Below, piece by piece: positions 25,887 to 34,620 of a DNA stretch of 64,000 nt. Positions within the stretch are counted from its first letter, which is position 1; every line of letters begins with the position of its first letter. This stretch comes from Hamadaea tsunoensis DSM 44101. GTDB taxonomy: Bacteria > Actinomycetota > Actinomycetes > Mycobacteriales > Micromonosporaceae. The notes beneath the pieces are model-generated. The model did no database searches and was not told the DNA's origin. It was given only the letters and a program-made list of their open reading frames with translations. The position numbers were made by a program, and so were the translations under genes. The stretch is taken from the NCBI RefSeq assembly GCF_000428945.1, contig NZ_AUAX01000014.1, positions 124,001-188,000 of the forward strand, in the 5' to 3' direction.

Positions 25887-26870
25887 ATGGGTGCACGCGA
25901 CACGGAGCGTCATCAACGGCGGGCAGATGCCCTTCGGCGGTACGCCGACAGGTACGCGACCGCCAGCGAGGCACTTCAGCGGGTGTACGACGAGAACGAG
26001 CGGTTGCGCACCCAGTACGCGATACGACGCTGCCTAGTCCTCAGCCGACCTGGCGCGATAGGTACGCACGACGAGCGGAGGCCATCGCCAATAGCGGGCC
26101 TTCTCACTCAGAAGGGGTGGGCTCTGCAGCTCTACCTGGTCGCGTTGTTTGATGCACAGTCTCGGCGCAGGCGAGGCGCCGTGATCAACAATGTGCGACC
26201 ACTTCGAAGCGATGCCCGACAGATGGGCTGGGTCGATTTTCTGCCAGCGACGACGACCACCGTGGATCGCGGGTCCGGGATGATGCGTCAGTTGACCCGA
26301 GCCCTGACCCTGCTCGCCAAAAATGATCTCGTCCACCTGCGTGGTCGGGCGGGAGTGGCCGGCCGATTCGAGAAATTCCAACTGCTCGATGAGTCGGGGA
26401 TTGCGCACGGGTGGAGTTTCAATCGCTATGAGATCCCCGCCTCCGACGGGGTTATGGGGCAAGACTTCCGACCCCCAGCCTCAAAGGCCGGCGTCGCCGA
26501 AACGTTACAGGTGCCGGCTAGCTTCTTCCTTCAAGGCTGGGTACACGTGCTGTCGGCAGCGGAGATCGCGACATATCTGATGCTCCGCGAGATGGAGACC
26601 AGGTACCCCGAGCGGTCGAAGAGTGGGGTGTTCGTCAATGAGCCGACCCGCAAAGCGTGGTACAGCCTCAACCGGGACGTGTACGAAAGCCACCAGCAGT
26701 TGGCCCAATACGGTGTGATCGAACGGCTCGAGACCGCAAACCGAGGACTCGACGGCAAGATTCGGCGTCAGCCTACCGGCACCACATTTCTGGAGGCGCT
26801 GCGATTCCGAACCCTCCAGGGCGGGTTCGACCGACCGGCGCTGAAAACCGTCACCGCCGCGCTCAGCTGA
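25887..26870 (+). CDS. Unknown protein, possible winged-helix DNA-binding
   Basis: A 327-residue protein. The N-terminus is a charged helix (about residues 1-45), and the middle contains M-M-R-Q-L-T-R-A-L-T-L-L-A-K-N-D-L-V-H-L and a later E-I-A-T-Y-L-M-L-R-E-M-E, helix patterns typical of winged-helix replication or transcription proteins. ATG 25887 has GGAGGA 7 bases upstream and is preferred to the upstream frame from 25758. Its place next to a toxin-antitoxin pair and a conjugative region would fit a plasmid or ICE replication or control protein, but I recognise no family. Confidence 0.6.
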   Translation: MGARDTERHQRRADALRRYADRYATASEALQRVYDENERLRTQYAIRRCLVLSRPGAIGTHDERRPSPIAGLLTQKGWALQLYLVALFDAQSRRRRGAVINNVRPLRSDARQMGWVDFLPATTTTVDRGSGMMRQLTRALTLLAKNDLVHLRGRAGVAGRFEKFQLLDESGIAHGWSFNRYEIPASDGVMGQDFRPPASKAGVAETLQVPASFFLQGWVHVLSAAEIATYLMLREMETRYPERSKSGVFVNEPTRKAWYSLNRDVYESHQQLAQYGVIERLETANRGLDGKIRRQPTGTTFLEALRFRTLQGGFDRPALKTVTAALS

Positions 26871-27197
26871 CCCTGACCGGCCAGGTCCGCAACGTCGCTC
26901 GCGTCCGAGCGCATTTTATTGAAGTTTCATCCCGACACGATCTTGAGAAACCTAAAGACCGACCGATATCTACAGAGATGTAGGTACTCGGGGAAGATGG
27001 CGGCTTTAAATCGTTGACCTGGGAGGTCCATTGCGGCTTCTCACTGAGATGGCGGCCGGATTTCTCACGGAAATGACGTTTCCCTAATCCTGCACGTGCA
27101 GGATTGTGAGCCAGATGACCGGTGCGTGCCTCGGTGTCTTGATCTTAAAGATTCTGAATAGGGCATCCCAGCTGACCCCCGGGGGGATGATCAGATC
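26871..27197. promoter_or_regulatory. Intergenic control region of the RES/Xre pair
   Basis: 327 bases without a gene, clearly lower in GC than its neighbours. Visible structures are a perfect 20-bp palindrome at 27086-27105, ATCTTAAAGAT at 27142-27152, GACCT-GGG-AGGTC at 27015-27027, and an imperfect direct repeat (TTCTCACTGAGATGGCG at 27038-27054 and TTCTCACGGAAATGACG at 27062-27078). Toxin-antitoxin promoters are normally autoregulated through such sites. Confidence 0.55.
27086..27105. promoter_or_regulatory. Perfect 20-bp palindrome, candidate antitoxin operator
   Basis: AATCCTGCAC followed directly by its reverse complement, centred on the ACGT at 27094-27097, 92 bases upstream of the antitoxin start. 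Xre-type antitoxins bind palindromes in their own promoter, which makes this the best operator candidate. Confidence 0.55.
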
Positions 27198-27749
27198 ATG
27201 GCCGTTGCACATCGGTCTGCCGGTAGTCCAGTGGAGCTCGTGATCGATGCTCTCAGGCATGCGATGCCTACCTATCCAGCCGAAGTCACCGACAGGACGA
27301 CGGACGTGGTTCCGGATGCCCTTGAGAAACTTGCTGGGGTCAGCGCCGTCGCGAATCCTGACAGTCTCTCGCGAGAAACGCGCGCAGCCAGGGCAGCAAA
27401 GATGATGTCAAGTGCCGATTTCTCCATCCAGGTTGCGAGGATGCTTAGGAAACGTGACCAGGCAATAGTTGACATGGTGGAGAGTGGCCGGCTTTATGGA
27501 TTTGAAGTCGGCCAACTGCTCTTTCTGCCGAGGTGGCAGTTCGAGCACGAGCGACCGCTGCCAGGGTTGCCACTCGTAGTCGGAGCGCTATCGGCGGATC
27601 TTCACCCCCTTGAAGTGGAGGGGTTCATGAAGACTCGTCAGGATGCTCTGCGGCTGGGAGGTAAGCGAATTTCCCCCCGTAGGTGGCTGGCATTAGGCAA
27701 GGACCCGGCGATCGTGGCCGCCTTGGCTCGCGAGGTCGACGAATGGTGA
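27198..27749 (+). CDS. Xre/MbcA-like antitoxin of a RES toxin-antitoxin pair
   Basis: A 183-residue protein. The central part (M-L-R-K-R-D-Q-A-I-V-D-M-V-E-S-G-R-L-Y-G-F) resembles the helix-turn-helix region, and the C-terminal part (L-H-P-L-E-V-E-G-F-M, then S-P-R-R-W-L-A-L-G-K-D-P) the toxin-binding region of antitoxins paired with RES toxins. It should neutralise the toxin and repress the promoter. It overlaps the toxin gene by 7 bases, the usual antitoxin-first order. The binding site GGGGGG at 27181-27186 is far upstream but plausible. Confidence 0.78.
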   Translation: MAVAHRSAGSPVELVIDALRHAMPTYPAEVTDRTTDVVPDALEKLAGVSAVANPDSLSRETRAARAAKMMSSADFSIQVARMLRKRDQAIVDMVESGRLYGFEVGQLLFLPRWQFEHERPLPGLPLVVGALSADLHPLEVEGFMKTRQDALRLGGKRISPRRWLALGKDPAIVAALAREVDEW

Positions 27750-28366
27750 AGCTCGGACTCCCTCCGCCGCCAGGACAACTGACTCGCGATCCTGGTCACC
27801 TGCTGACGCTAGTGGAGACGTCGCCGCTCTGGCGCATCCATAGAACCCAGGGTAAGCATCCGGTCAGTTGGAATGATCTTAGATACTATGGGCCGGTCCG
27901 AGGCGTCCGGTTCGATCCCCACGTTCCCCCTCCACGAGAACAGGATCGTGGTGTCGCCTACGCGGCAGGCGACATCGTGACGCCGATCGCAGAAGTCTTT
28001 CAAAACACCAGGAAGATCAACCCGGCGCGTGACCACCCGTTTCTCACAATGTGGCATTCAACCCGACGACTGATACTCCTCGATCTAACTGGTAAGTGGC
28101 CTATCGCCAATGGAAGCTCAGCCGTGATCACCAGTGGTCGTAAAGACTTCTGCCAGAAGTGGGCTGCTGCAATACATACGGCATGGCCTGACCTCGACGG
28201 TCTCTACACGCAGTCCGCAATGACGAACGAGACGTGCTTGGTCCTGTTCACCCACGCCGCTGATAGCTTCCCAGACGAGCCCACCTACTCGCTGCCATTG
28301 ACTCACCAAGCGATACTGCACCTCGTGGCCAGTGCCGCGCAGCAAATCGGGTACGAACTCCTATAG
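27743..28366 (+). CDS. RES domain toxin
   Basis: A 207-residue protein with the RES layout: L-W-R-I-H near residue 28, R-F-D-P, G-V-A-Y-A-A and I-A-E-V-F (the glutamate of the family), and a C-terminal serine in the A-D-S-F-P region. RES toxins degrade NAD+ (studied members act as NAD+ phosphorylases or glycohydrolases), stopping growth. ATG 27743 lies inside the antitoxin gene (ATGGTGA overlap); GTG 27746 is an alternative. The pair probably stabilises the mobile element to its right. Confidence 0.8.
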   Translation: MVKLGLPPPPGQLTRDPGHLLTLVETSPLWRIHRTQGKHPVSWNDLRYYGPVRGVRFDPHVPPPREQDRGVAYAAGDIVTPIAEVFQNTRKINPARDHPFLTMWHSTRRLILLDLTGKWPIANGSSAVITSGRKDFCQKWAAAIHTAWPDLDGLYTQSAMTNETCLVLFTHAADSFPDEPTYSLPLTHQAILHLVASAAQQIGYELL

Positions 28367-28567
28367 CCAAGAGGTACACGGCCTGCGTCAGCGATGGCCA
28401 TCAGTTTGGGAAGCGGTAAGTAGTTGAGGTTCGGGATCCGCCGCGCGAACCATCGATCGCCGCCACTTCAATCAGAATCGACAGGATTCTTCTCATGAAA
28501 TGGCGCAAGCGCCAACCCGGGCGCCATGTCCGCGAGAAGGCGCCATCTCCGATGAGAACCTACAGAT
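28367..28567. terminator. Convergent region with nested hairpins
   Basis: Between the RES gene and the minus-strand peptidase gene. Arms TTCTCAT (28489-28495) and ATGAGAA (28551-28557) enclose ATGGCGC/GCGCCAT arms and a further GGCGCCAT copy. A nested GC-rich stem without a T-run is the usual form of a terminator in high-GC genomes and could serve both genes. Confidence 0.45.
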
Positions 28568-29728
28568 CTAACGACCCAAGGGCGCGCCTACCGCCGCCAT
28601 CCATGGCGCTGGGTCAGTCGAGTTGACATTGTCGGCGGGCTCACCGTTGGTCAGGTGGACCTCGAAATGGAGGTGGGGTCCGCTGGAATGGCCCGAGCTG
28701 CCGACGAAACCGAGGACTGTGCCCGCGGCGACGGTTTGCCCAACGGTTACGGAAGGCCGTCTTCCCATATGGCAGTACCGAGTGATGACGTCGGTGATCA
28801 TGTGGCCCTGGTACCACAAGTGCAGGGTGTGGCGGACTTCGACGTACCAGCCGCATCCGCTGACGTTGGTGCCGCCGTCGCGGTCGCAGGTTCCAATGCC
28901 GGAGTCGCATCGGACTTTGATGACGGTTCCGGCGGCGGCGACGTGGATGGGGGTGTTGCGGGCGGCGCCGAGGTCGTCTCCGGCATGGAGTCGGCCCGCG
29001 CGTTGTCCGTACGGGCTGACGATCGCGGCGTGGACCGGCTGTGTCCATCCCTGGGGTCCGACAGCGACTGCCGGTATGGTGTCGGTGCCGCAGGGGGCGG
29101 GCGGGGCGCCGCCGGCGATCTGCTCGACGCTGGTGACGCCAGCGAGGGCAGCGACGAGCGCTTCCGCCGGTTGCTCCCATTTCTGGTACGCCTGCGGGTA
29201 TGCCGAGTGTTGTACGGCCTGGGCGGCGTCGGTGAGTCGCATCTGTTGCCAGCCTTGGATTTTGGCGAGGGCGTTGTAGAACTTCTCGGTGGCGATGTCG
29301 GGGTTCATGAGCTCCGCGACAGTGCCCCAGGATCCCTTTCCAGCGGGCGGATTAGGGCGTTGCTGGAACAGTCCGAGGGAGTCATGGTCGTGCCCCGCGC
29401 CATCGTGCGGGTACGCCATGGACGCAGGTACGCCGGTGTTGGCGAGGTTGCGCAAGCTGCTTTCTTGCATGGCGGTCGCGATCGCGATGACCCAGCCGCG
29501 CGGCGGAACGTGTGTGCGCTGCCCGGCGCCGATAATGGTGGCGGCTCGCTGCTGCTGGAGAGGACTCCATCGTTTGTCCGGTGCGCCGGGCGCAGCAGGT
29601 TGTGGAGCTGAGCCGCAGGCGGCCAGTGCGGGCGAGCCGAGCATCGGCAGTACAAAGCCGATCGAGCACAGCAGGAGAAGGATCGCTCCGGCCGTGACGG
29701 TCATGATGAGTCCGACATGACGGTTCAT
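28568..29728 (-). CDS. Conjugation-associated cell-wall hydrolase (lytic transglycosylase-like plus M23 peptidase)
   Basis: A 386-residue exported protein. A transmembrane or signal segment lies at about residues 7-30. A lysozyme-like/NlpC-associated transglycosylase-type region (A-M-Q-E-S-S-L-R-N then S-L-G-L-F-Q-Q-R-P) supplies a catalytic-type glutamate. The C-terminal M23 metallopeptidase has zinc ligands H-A-G-D-D and H-L-H-F. It would open the cell wall locally for the transfer channel, like VirB1/TcpG/CwlT-type proteins. The start at 29728 is chosen because it overlaps the lipoprotein stop (ATGA); a longer start at 29767 exists. Confidence 0.87.
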   Translation of the reverse strand: MNRHVGLIMTVTAGAILLLLCSIGFVLPMLGSPALAACGSAPQPAAPGAPDKRWSPLQQQRAATIIGAGQRTHVPPRGWVIAIATAMQESSLRNLANTGVPASMAYPHDGAGHDHDSLGLFQQRPNPPAGKGSWGTVAELMNPDIATEKFYNALAKIQGWQQMRLTDAAQAVQHSAYPQAYQKWEQPAEALVAALAGVTSVEQIAGGAPPAPCGTDTIPAVAVGPQGWTQPVHAAIVSPYGQRAGRLHAGDDLGAARNTPIHVAAAGTVIKVRCDSGIGTCDRDGGTNVSGCGWYVEVRHTLHLWYQGHMITDVITRYCHMGRRPSVTVGQTVAAGTVLGFVGSSGHSSGPHLHFEVHLTNGEPADNVNSTDPAPWMAAVGAPLGR

Positions 29729-30216
29729 GCGGCGCTCGGGGCGAAGTCGACGTCGGACACGAGCCATCGTCCGCCGATGGCGGCGACGGTGAGGCTGAGG
29801 GTGCCGGTGTCGGTGGGGACCTCGAAGTGCAGGCCGGTCTCCGGTGTGCCGCTTGACTGCTGGGGCGAGCCGATCACGCGAGACGCCGGGACGCCTTCAG
29901 GGTCGGTACCGCGCAGGCTCGCGGCCAGTCCGTCTTCGCACCACGGCTGAACTCCGGTCCACCAGGTCGTCGGATCGGTGGTCGGTCGGACCCACGCATC
30001 GGCGAACCCTGCCGCGACGATGTCGGCATCCGCAACTGGCGGGGCATTGGCCAGGCCTTCGTCGTCGATGCCGACGTCGGGGGCTGCGGATGTAGCGGCA
30101 GTGCGGTTGGCCGAAGAGTCGGGCTGCGGAGTCGGAGCTGGCTGGTCTGGCGTGGAGCACGCGGCGGTGAGAAGCAAGACGCTCAGCAGAATGTGCGCAC
30201 TGGTGAGGGCCTTCAT
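29725..30216 (-). CDS. Transfer-region lipoprotein
   Basis: A 163-residue lipoprotein with signal peptide and lipobox L-T-A-A-C (Cys20), followed by a Pro/Ser/Thr-rich linker and a small C-terminal domain with alternating beta segments (L-H-F-E-V-P, L-S-L-T-V-A-A-I, W-L-V-S-D-V). The last segment resembles the NTF2-like end of VirB8-type or conjugation accessory proteins. GGAGGAG lies 4 bases before the ATG. It is divergent from the secretion operon and coupled to the hydrolase gene. Confidence 0.75.
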   Translation of the reverse strand: MKALTSAHILLSVLLLTAACSTPDQPAPTPQPDSSANRTAATSAAPDVGIDDEGLANAPPVADADIVAAGFADAWVRPTTDPTTWWTGVQPWCEDGLAASLRGTDPEGVPASRVIGSPQQSSGTPETGLHFEVPTDTGTLSLTVAAIGGRWLVSDVDFAPSAA

Positions 30217-30261
30217 CGCTCCTCCAAGTTCGGCTGTGGGAGACCTTGAAGGCCGCCGATC

Positions 30262-30303
30262 TTATTGTCTGTACGTAAAGATAGTGTACGTACATACGTT
30301 AAA
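30262..30303. promoter_or_regulatory. Paired inverted motif in the divergent transfer promoter
   Basis: Two copies of a 20-bp motif in opposite orientation: on the minus strand CTTTACGTACAGACAATAAG and on the plus strand GTGTACGTACATACGTTAAA, two bases apart. The plus copy contains TACGTACATACGTTAA (30287-30302), which is identical to a sequence upstream of the relaxase (62268-62283). The site sits between the lipoprotein operon (leftward) and the secretion operon (rightward), so one regulator could control both. Confidence 0.65.
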
Positions 30304-30357
30304 GTTGCTAGGGTCGTGGGTGGCCAACCGGGTGTCGTGGGGTTCTTCGGGGGGATC

Positions 30358-30894
30358 ATGCAGAGATCAACTACTCTGCGGCGTACGCGCCGCCTGACAT
30401 CCAGCACGCTCGGGATCGCGACGTCGCCTGCGGCATCACCGATCGGTGGCCCGCTGCGATCGCTTCGGTGGCTTGGCGTACACGGCGGGGCCGGCGTGTC
30501 CGCGCTGGTGAGCCTGACCGGCATTGGCCACGACGCAGGAGCTGTGTGGCCGGCCGATGACGGCTCGCAGCATGTGCCGGTGGTCGTGGTGTGTCGGGCG
30601 ACCGGGACCGGATCAGCGGCGTGTGCCACCGCGATCGAGCAGTGGCGGACGGCACCGGCGCTGCGGCACGTGGACCTGGTGGGCCTGGTCGTGGTCGCGG
30701 CAAGCCCCAAGCCCGTTCCCGACCCAGTGACGGCTCGGCTGCTGCTGATGTCGGGTTGGGTGCCCAATCACTGGTGGATCGGTTGGCAGGACGCCTACGT
30801 GGCGGCTGACGACGTGCGTACCGCCGGGCCGAGCCCCGACGTGATCGCACTACGAGACAGCCTTAGCGGACTTTTGAACGGGGCGGCGTCATGA
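30358..30894 (+). CDS. DUF6668-like P-loop protein of the transfer operon
   Basis: A 178-residue protein with a degenerate P-loop G-V-H-G-G-A-G-V-S-A (near residues 44-53), followed by V-W-P-A-D-D and V-V-V-V-C-R-A, the layout I associate with DUF6668 proteins in actinomycete conjugative elements. The Lys of the P-loop is missing, so nucleotide hydrolysis is doubtful. The start ATG 30358 follows GGGGGG. ATGA overlaps the next gene. It is the first gene of the secretion operon. Confidence 0.68.
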   Translation: MQRSTTLRRTRRLTSSTLGIATSPAASPIGGPLRSLRWLGVHGGAGVSALVSLTGIGHDAGAVWPADDGSQHVPVVVVCRATGTGSAACATAIEQWRTAPALRHVDLVGLVVVAASPKPVPDPVTARLLLMSGWVPNHWWIGWQDAYVAADDVRTAGPSPDVIALRDSLSGLLNGAAS

Positions 30895-31205
30895 CCGTCG
30901 GCGGGGGCATACTGCACATGCTGTCCACAATGGTTGGTGATCCGACGCCCGGCCCGGGAACGGTCCCCGACCCCGGTGGCGGACAGATGCCACCCGGAGT
31001 CATCGGTGAGCGGGTCCTGCTGATCCTGAAGTGGGTCGCGGCGGGTGCGACGGCCTGCTGCGTCGGCGGGGTGCTGTACATCGCCGGGAAGATGGCCATC
31101 GCGCATCGGCGGGGCGACGAGATCGAGCTTGCGTCGCTGGGCCGGGTGCTGTTCGCATGTCTGCTCATCAGCTCGGCGACAGCGATCGTCACAGCTCTGA
31201 TCTAG
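30891..31205 (+). CDS. Small transfer membrane protein (VirB2/TrbC-like topology)
   Basis: A 104-residue protein with a proline/glycine-rich N-terminus and two transmembrane helices at about residues 42-66 and 83-103, separated by a short charged loop (R-R-G-D-E-I-E). Size, topology and position fit the pilin-like VirB2/TrbC component, although sequence similarity cannot be judged by eye. It lies between the DUF6668 gene and the VirB8-like gene in the operon. Confidence 0.68.
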   Translation: MTVGGGILHMLSTMVGDPTPGPGTVPDPGGGQMPPGVIGERVLLILKWVAAGATACCVGGVLYIAGKMAIAHRRGDEIELASLGRVLFACLLISSATAIVTALI

Positions 31206-31213
31206 GAGGCACG

Positions 31214-31957
31214 ATGTCCGCATCGGACAGCACGACCCGGCGTTCGCGTGTGCGGCTGTTGGTAGTAGCCACCGCGGTGGTGGCGGTCTTCGCCGCCGTC
31301 GCCATTCTCCTCGTCGTCCGGTCCGGCGATACGCCGTCCGCGAGCGCCCCGTCCCCGGCAACGTCGTCCACCGTCGTATCGGCGCAGGATGAGTCAGCGC
31401 AGCCGGCGCCGTCGAGCGAACCGGTCGTGGCTTTGCCGACGAGCGCTCCCAACGGCCTGACCTGGCGCCTGATCGGTCAGGTCGCAGTGCCGGTCTCCTC
31501 CTCCGACGGGCCGCAGCGAGTCACCGAAACCTCGGCGAGCGGGTACGCGCGTACGCCGGTGGGTGCACTGGTCGCGGCCGTGCAGATCAGCACCCGGGCT
31601 GGGTTTTCGGCCGGACGGCCGTCGTGGGAGGCCGCGCTGCGCGATCAATTCGTCGCCTCCGCCGACCGAGACTTGCTGCTCGGTATTCTGCGCGACGCAG
31701 CGGCAGCCGGTCAGCAGCCTGCCGCCGCCGGGGAGCTGAGCCAGGTCGCCGGATTCCGCTACCTTTCCTACACGCCTGACACGGCGGTCATCGCAGTGGT
31801 TCGCCGTACTCCGCAGGGCAGCTACGCCCAGACGACCCTCACCGCCGTGTGGCAGTCGGGCGACTGGCGGCTGATGGCCCCCGCCGGTGGCCAGTGGCCG
31901 TCGGCGACCAGCGTCCTGAGCAACCTGGCCGGCGTGATCCCGTGGGGGGCGGGCTGA
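31214..31957 (+). CDS. VirB8-like bitopic transfer protein
   Basis: A 247-residue protein with one transmembrane helix at about residues 13-34, a Ser/Pro/Ala-rich stalk and an exported domain of about 150 residues ending in beta segments (A-V-W-Q-S-G-D-W-R-L), the outline of NTF2-like VirB8/TcpC proteins. VirB8 organises the periplasmic part of type IV secretion channels. AGGAGG lies 4 bases before the ATG. Family assignment rests on topology and position. Confidence 0.7.
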   Translation: MSASDSTTRRSRVRLLVVATAVVAVFAAVAILLVVRSGDTPSASAPSPATSSTVVSAQDESAQPAPSSEPVVALPTSAPNGLTWRLIGQVAVPVSSSDGPQRVTETSASGYARTPVGALVAAVQISTRAGFSAGRPSWEAALRDQFVASADRDLLLGILRDAAAAGQQPAAAGELSQVAGFRYLSYTPDTAVIAVVRRTPQGSYAQTTLTAVWQSGDWRLMAPAGGQWPSATSVLSNLAGVIPWGAG

Positions 31958-33147
31958 TGGGCTGCAACCCGCTGACCGACCCATCGTGCATCACAGACCT
32001 GCCCGGCCAGGTTCTCGGCAGTGCCGCCGATCAAGCCCTCGCGACGGTCGCCGACCAGATCGGTACGTTCGTCGCGAGCCTGGTGAAGATCGTCGTGGCC
32101 GGATGGCTTCACATTCCCTCGCCGACCGTAGCCACCGACCTAGACGCGGCCCTGTCGGGCGACTACAGCGGCGCGGTCGCGCACTTGCGTGCCTCGACGT
32201 GGTGGCTGACGGCCGCGCTCGCGGTCGGGTCGCTGCTGGTCGCCGCCGGGCGGATTGCGGTCAACCGCAACGGCCGGGAGGCCGCCGACGTCGGCCGGGG
32301 ACTTATCCACCTCGTCGTGGTGGCGTTCATGGGCGTACCACTCGTACTGCTGCTGACGCAGATCGGCGACATCTACAGCAGTTGGATCATCGACCAGTCG
32401 ACGCAGGGCGGCTTCGAGGAGCGCATCGGCGCCCTCACCATGATCGGCGGGCCGGGCGCCGTGGCGTCTCCGAGCTTGAGTTCGGTCGGAGTGATCGTCG
32501 TCGGCGGCATCACCGCGGTCACGATGATCATGCAGATCCTGCTCGCGTTCGGCCGATCGGTGGGCCTGGTACTGCTGACCGGTGCGCTGCCCGCAACCGC
32601 CGCTGGCGGGATGACCGAACGCGGCGCGCAGGCCCGCGACAAGGCCACCACTTGGCTCGTCGCGTTTATCTTGTACAAACCGGCTGCGGCGACGATCTAC
32701 GCGACGGGCTTCTGGCTGATCGGCGATGGCCGCACCTTGAACGACATGTTCGCCGGCCTGATGACCTTCATCATCGCCCTGGTCGCCCTGCCGGCGTTGA
32801 TGCGCCTGCTGACCCCGGCCGTCGAGCGGCTGTCCCAAGGCGCCGGCTCGGGTGCGATGCAGGGCTTGGCCGTCGGCACGTCGATGGCGACCGGCGCGGT
32901 CGCGGTCGGCGGAGCCTTGGGCCGCATGCGCGGAGGGTCCGACGGTGGAGGGAGCGGTGGGGGCGCGCCGGGCCCGACCCCGGCCAGCGGCGCCACGGCG
33001 GCGACCGCCGCGGCGGCGGGCGGCCCGGTCGCGGGTATCGCCGCAGTCGGTGCCGAGAAGGCGAAGCAGACGGTGGACAAGCCCCGCGAGGCCGTCGAGA
33101 GCGCTGCCGCGGTCGGAGCGACGGGAGCCACCGGGGGACGCTCGTGA
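31957..33147 (+). CDS. VirB6/TrbL-like polytopic transfer protein
   Basis: A 396-residue membrane protein. An N-terminal exported-type segment with two cysteines (M-G-C-N-P, S-C-I-T-D) is followed by about six hydrophobic helices between residues 80 and 295 and a long Gly/Ala/Pro-rich tail. These are typical of the TrbL/VirB6 channel core in Gram-positive conjugation. It overlaps the VirB8-like gene by one base (TGATG) and the SCO6880 gene by GTGA. Confidence 0.8.
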   Translation: MGCNPLTDPSCITDLPGQVLGSAADQALATVADQIGTFVASLVKIVVAGWLHIPSPTVATDLDAALSGDYSGAVAHLRASTWWLTAALAVGSLLVAAGRIAVNRNGREAADVGRGLIHLVVVAFMGVPLVLLLTQIGDIYSSWIIDQSTQGGFEERIGALTMIGGPGAVASPSLSSVGVIVVGGITAVTMIMQILLAFGRSVGLVLLTGALPATAAGGMTERGAQARDKATTWLVAFILYKPAAATIYATGFWLIGDGRTLNDMFAGLMTFIIALVALPALMRLLTPAVERLSQGAGSGAMQGLAVGTSMATGAVAVGGALGRMRGGSDGGGSGGGAPGPTPASGATAATAAAAGGPVAGIAAVGAEKAKQTVDKPREAVESAAAVGATGATGGRS

Positions 33148-34601
33148 GCGCCACCAGCCCGACGCAACCCCAGCCCCGCACGTACGGCAACTGGCGTCGC
33201 GGTCTGCGGCCGGGATTGTTCGGCTTCGGCCCGGCCGCGACGGCGATCGCGTTCGCGGTCATGGTCTGCGGGGCCGGGTCTCTGATCCTCTCGAAATGGG
33301 TGGCCCTGGCCATCGTCGTAGTCGGTGGATTGACACTGACGCCGCTCGCGGTGCGCTTTCATGGCCGCACTGGGGCGCAGCTGTTGGCGGCCCGGCTGTT
33401 GTGGCTCGCAGGCCGGCGCCGACGTAGCCACCTGTACGTCACCGGGCTCGCCTCGCCGGTCAGCCAGGCCCACCGGCTGCCCGGCATCCTGGCCCGATCG
33501 GTGCTGTGGGAGGTCGAGACAGGTCTGCGTACGCCGCTCGGCGTGGTCGTGATCCCGCAGAGCCGTCACTACAGTGTGGCCCTGCGCTGCCAGACCGACG
33601 GCCTGGACCTCGTCGACCAGCCCGTCGTCGACCAGCGCGTGGCCCGCATGGCGCAGTTCCTGTCCGCGCTGGCCCGCGAACCGATGCTCGTCCAGGCGCA
33701 GGTCACCGTCGAGACCACCCCGGACCCAGGGGTTGCCTTGGCCGGCGAAGTCGCCCGCACCACCGTCGAGCACGCGCCGGCCGCCGCCCGGCAGGTTCTC
33801 GCCGACATCGTCGCCTCCTATCCGGTCGGGGCGGCGCACGTCGACACCTGGGTCGTCCTCACGTTCAAGCCGCCTGCCCGCGGAACCTGGACCGACGACG
33901 CCGTCTGCACCGAGATCGCCACCCGACTGCCGAGCCTCGTGCAGTCCCTCCTCGGCGCCGGGGCGTCGGCGGTCAACCCGATGAGCGGCGACGACCTCGC
34001 GCTCACGGTCGCCGCCGCCTACGACCCGGCTACCGCCTCCCACGCCGCTGCACCCGGCGCGCCAACTTGGGACAACGCCGGCCCGGTCGCCGCCCACGAG
34101 ACGTGGGACGCCTACCGGCACGACTCGGGCACCTCGCGTACCTGGGGCATGGCCGAAGCGCCGCGCGGAACCGTCTACGCCAACGCGTTCGCCCGACTGG
34201 CCGACCCGGACCCGACCCTGCTGCGCAAACGCGTGTCGATCATCTACCGGCCGTACTCGCCCGGCGCCGCCGCCGCACTCGTCGAACGCGACCGCCGCGA
34301 CGCGATGTTCACCGCCGCGAAGAAGCGCCAAGCGACCGCCCGCGACAACATCGACGTCCAAGCCGCCGAGCAAGCCGCCCGCGAAGAAGCGACCGGGGCC
34401 GGAATCACCCGCTTCACCGTGCTGGTGACCGCGACCGTCCGCAACCCGGCCGACCTCGACGACGCCGAGTCGATGACCTTCGCCCGCGCCGGCGAAGCGA
34501 GGGTCACGCTGCGGACTATGTACGGCTCGCAGGCCGCCGCGTTTGCCGCCAACCTGCCCACCGGCGTCGTCCTGCCCCACCACGCCAGCCTGCGGATCTG
34601 A
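33144..34601 (+). CDS. SCO6880 family type IV secretion protein
   Basis: A 485-residue protein starting at GTG 33144. The N-terminus has two close transmembrane helices (about residues 26-65), as in PrgI/VirB3-like proteins. The large cytoplasmic domain includes R-L-P-G-I-L-A and a long helical hairpin (R-D-R-R-D-A-M-F-T-A-A-K-K-R). This matches the SCO6880 family found in actinomycete conjugation operons, where it is thought to stand for a VirB3 fused to the N-terminal part of VirB4. The true VirB4-type ATPase follows as a separate gene. Confidence 0.85.
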   Translation: MSATSPTQPQPRTYGNWRRGLRPGLFGFGPAATAIAFAVMVCGAGSLILSKWVALAIVVVGGLTLTPLAVRFHGRTGAQLLAARLLWLAGRRRRSHLYVTGLASPVSQAHRLPGILARSVLWEVETGLRTPLGVVVIPQSRHYSVALRCQTDGLDLVDQPVVDQRVARMAQFLSALAREPMLVQAQVTVETTPDPGVALAGEVARTTVEHAPAAARQVLADIVASYPVGAAHVDTWVVLTFKPPARGTWTDDAVCTEIATRLPSLVQSLLGAGASAVNPMSGDDLALTVAAAYDPATASHAAAPGAPTWDNAGPVAAHETWDAYRHDSGTSRTWGMAEAPRGTVYANAFARLADPDPTLLRKRVSIIYRPYSPGAAAALVERDRRDAMFTAAKKRQATARDNIDVQAAEQAAREEATGAGITRFTVLVTATVRNPADLDDAESMTFARAGEARVTLRTMYGSQAAAFAANLPTGVVLPHHASLRI

Positions 34602-34620
34602 CCCCTGCCGAGGAGGAACC

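Noticed and set aside
27900-27925. GGTTCGATCC stretch resembling a tRNA T-arm (possible att site)
   Set aside because: It lies in the coding frame of the RES toxin (R-F-D-P motif) and has no other tRNA parts.
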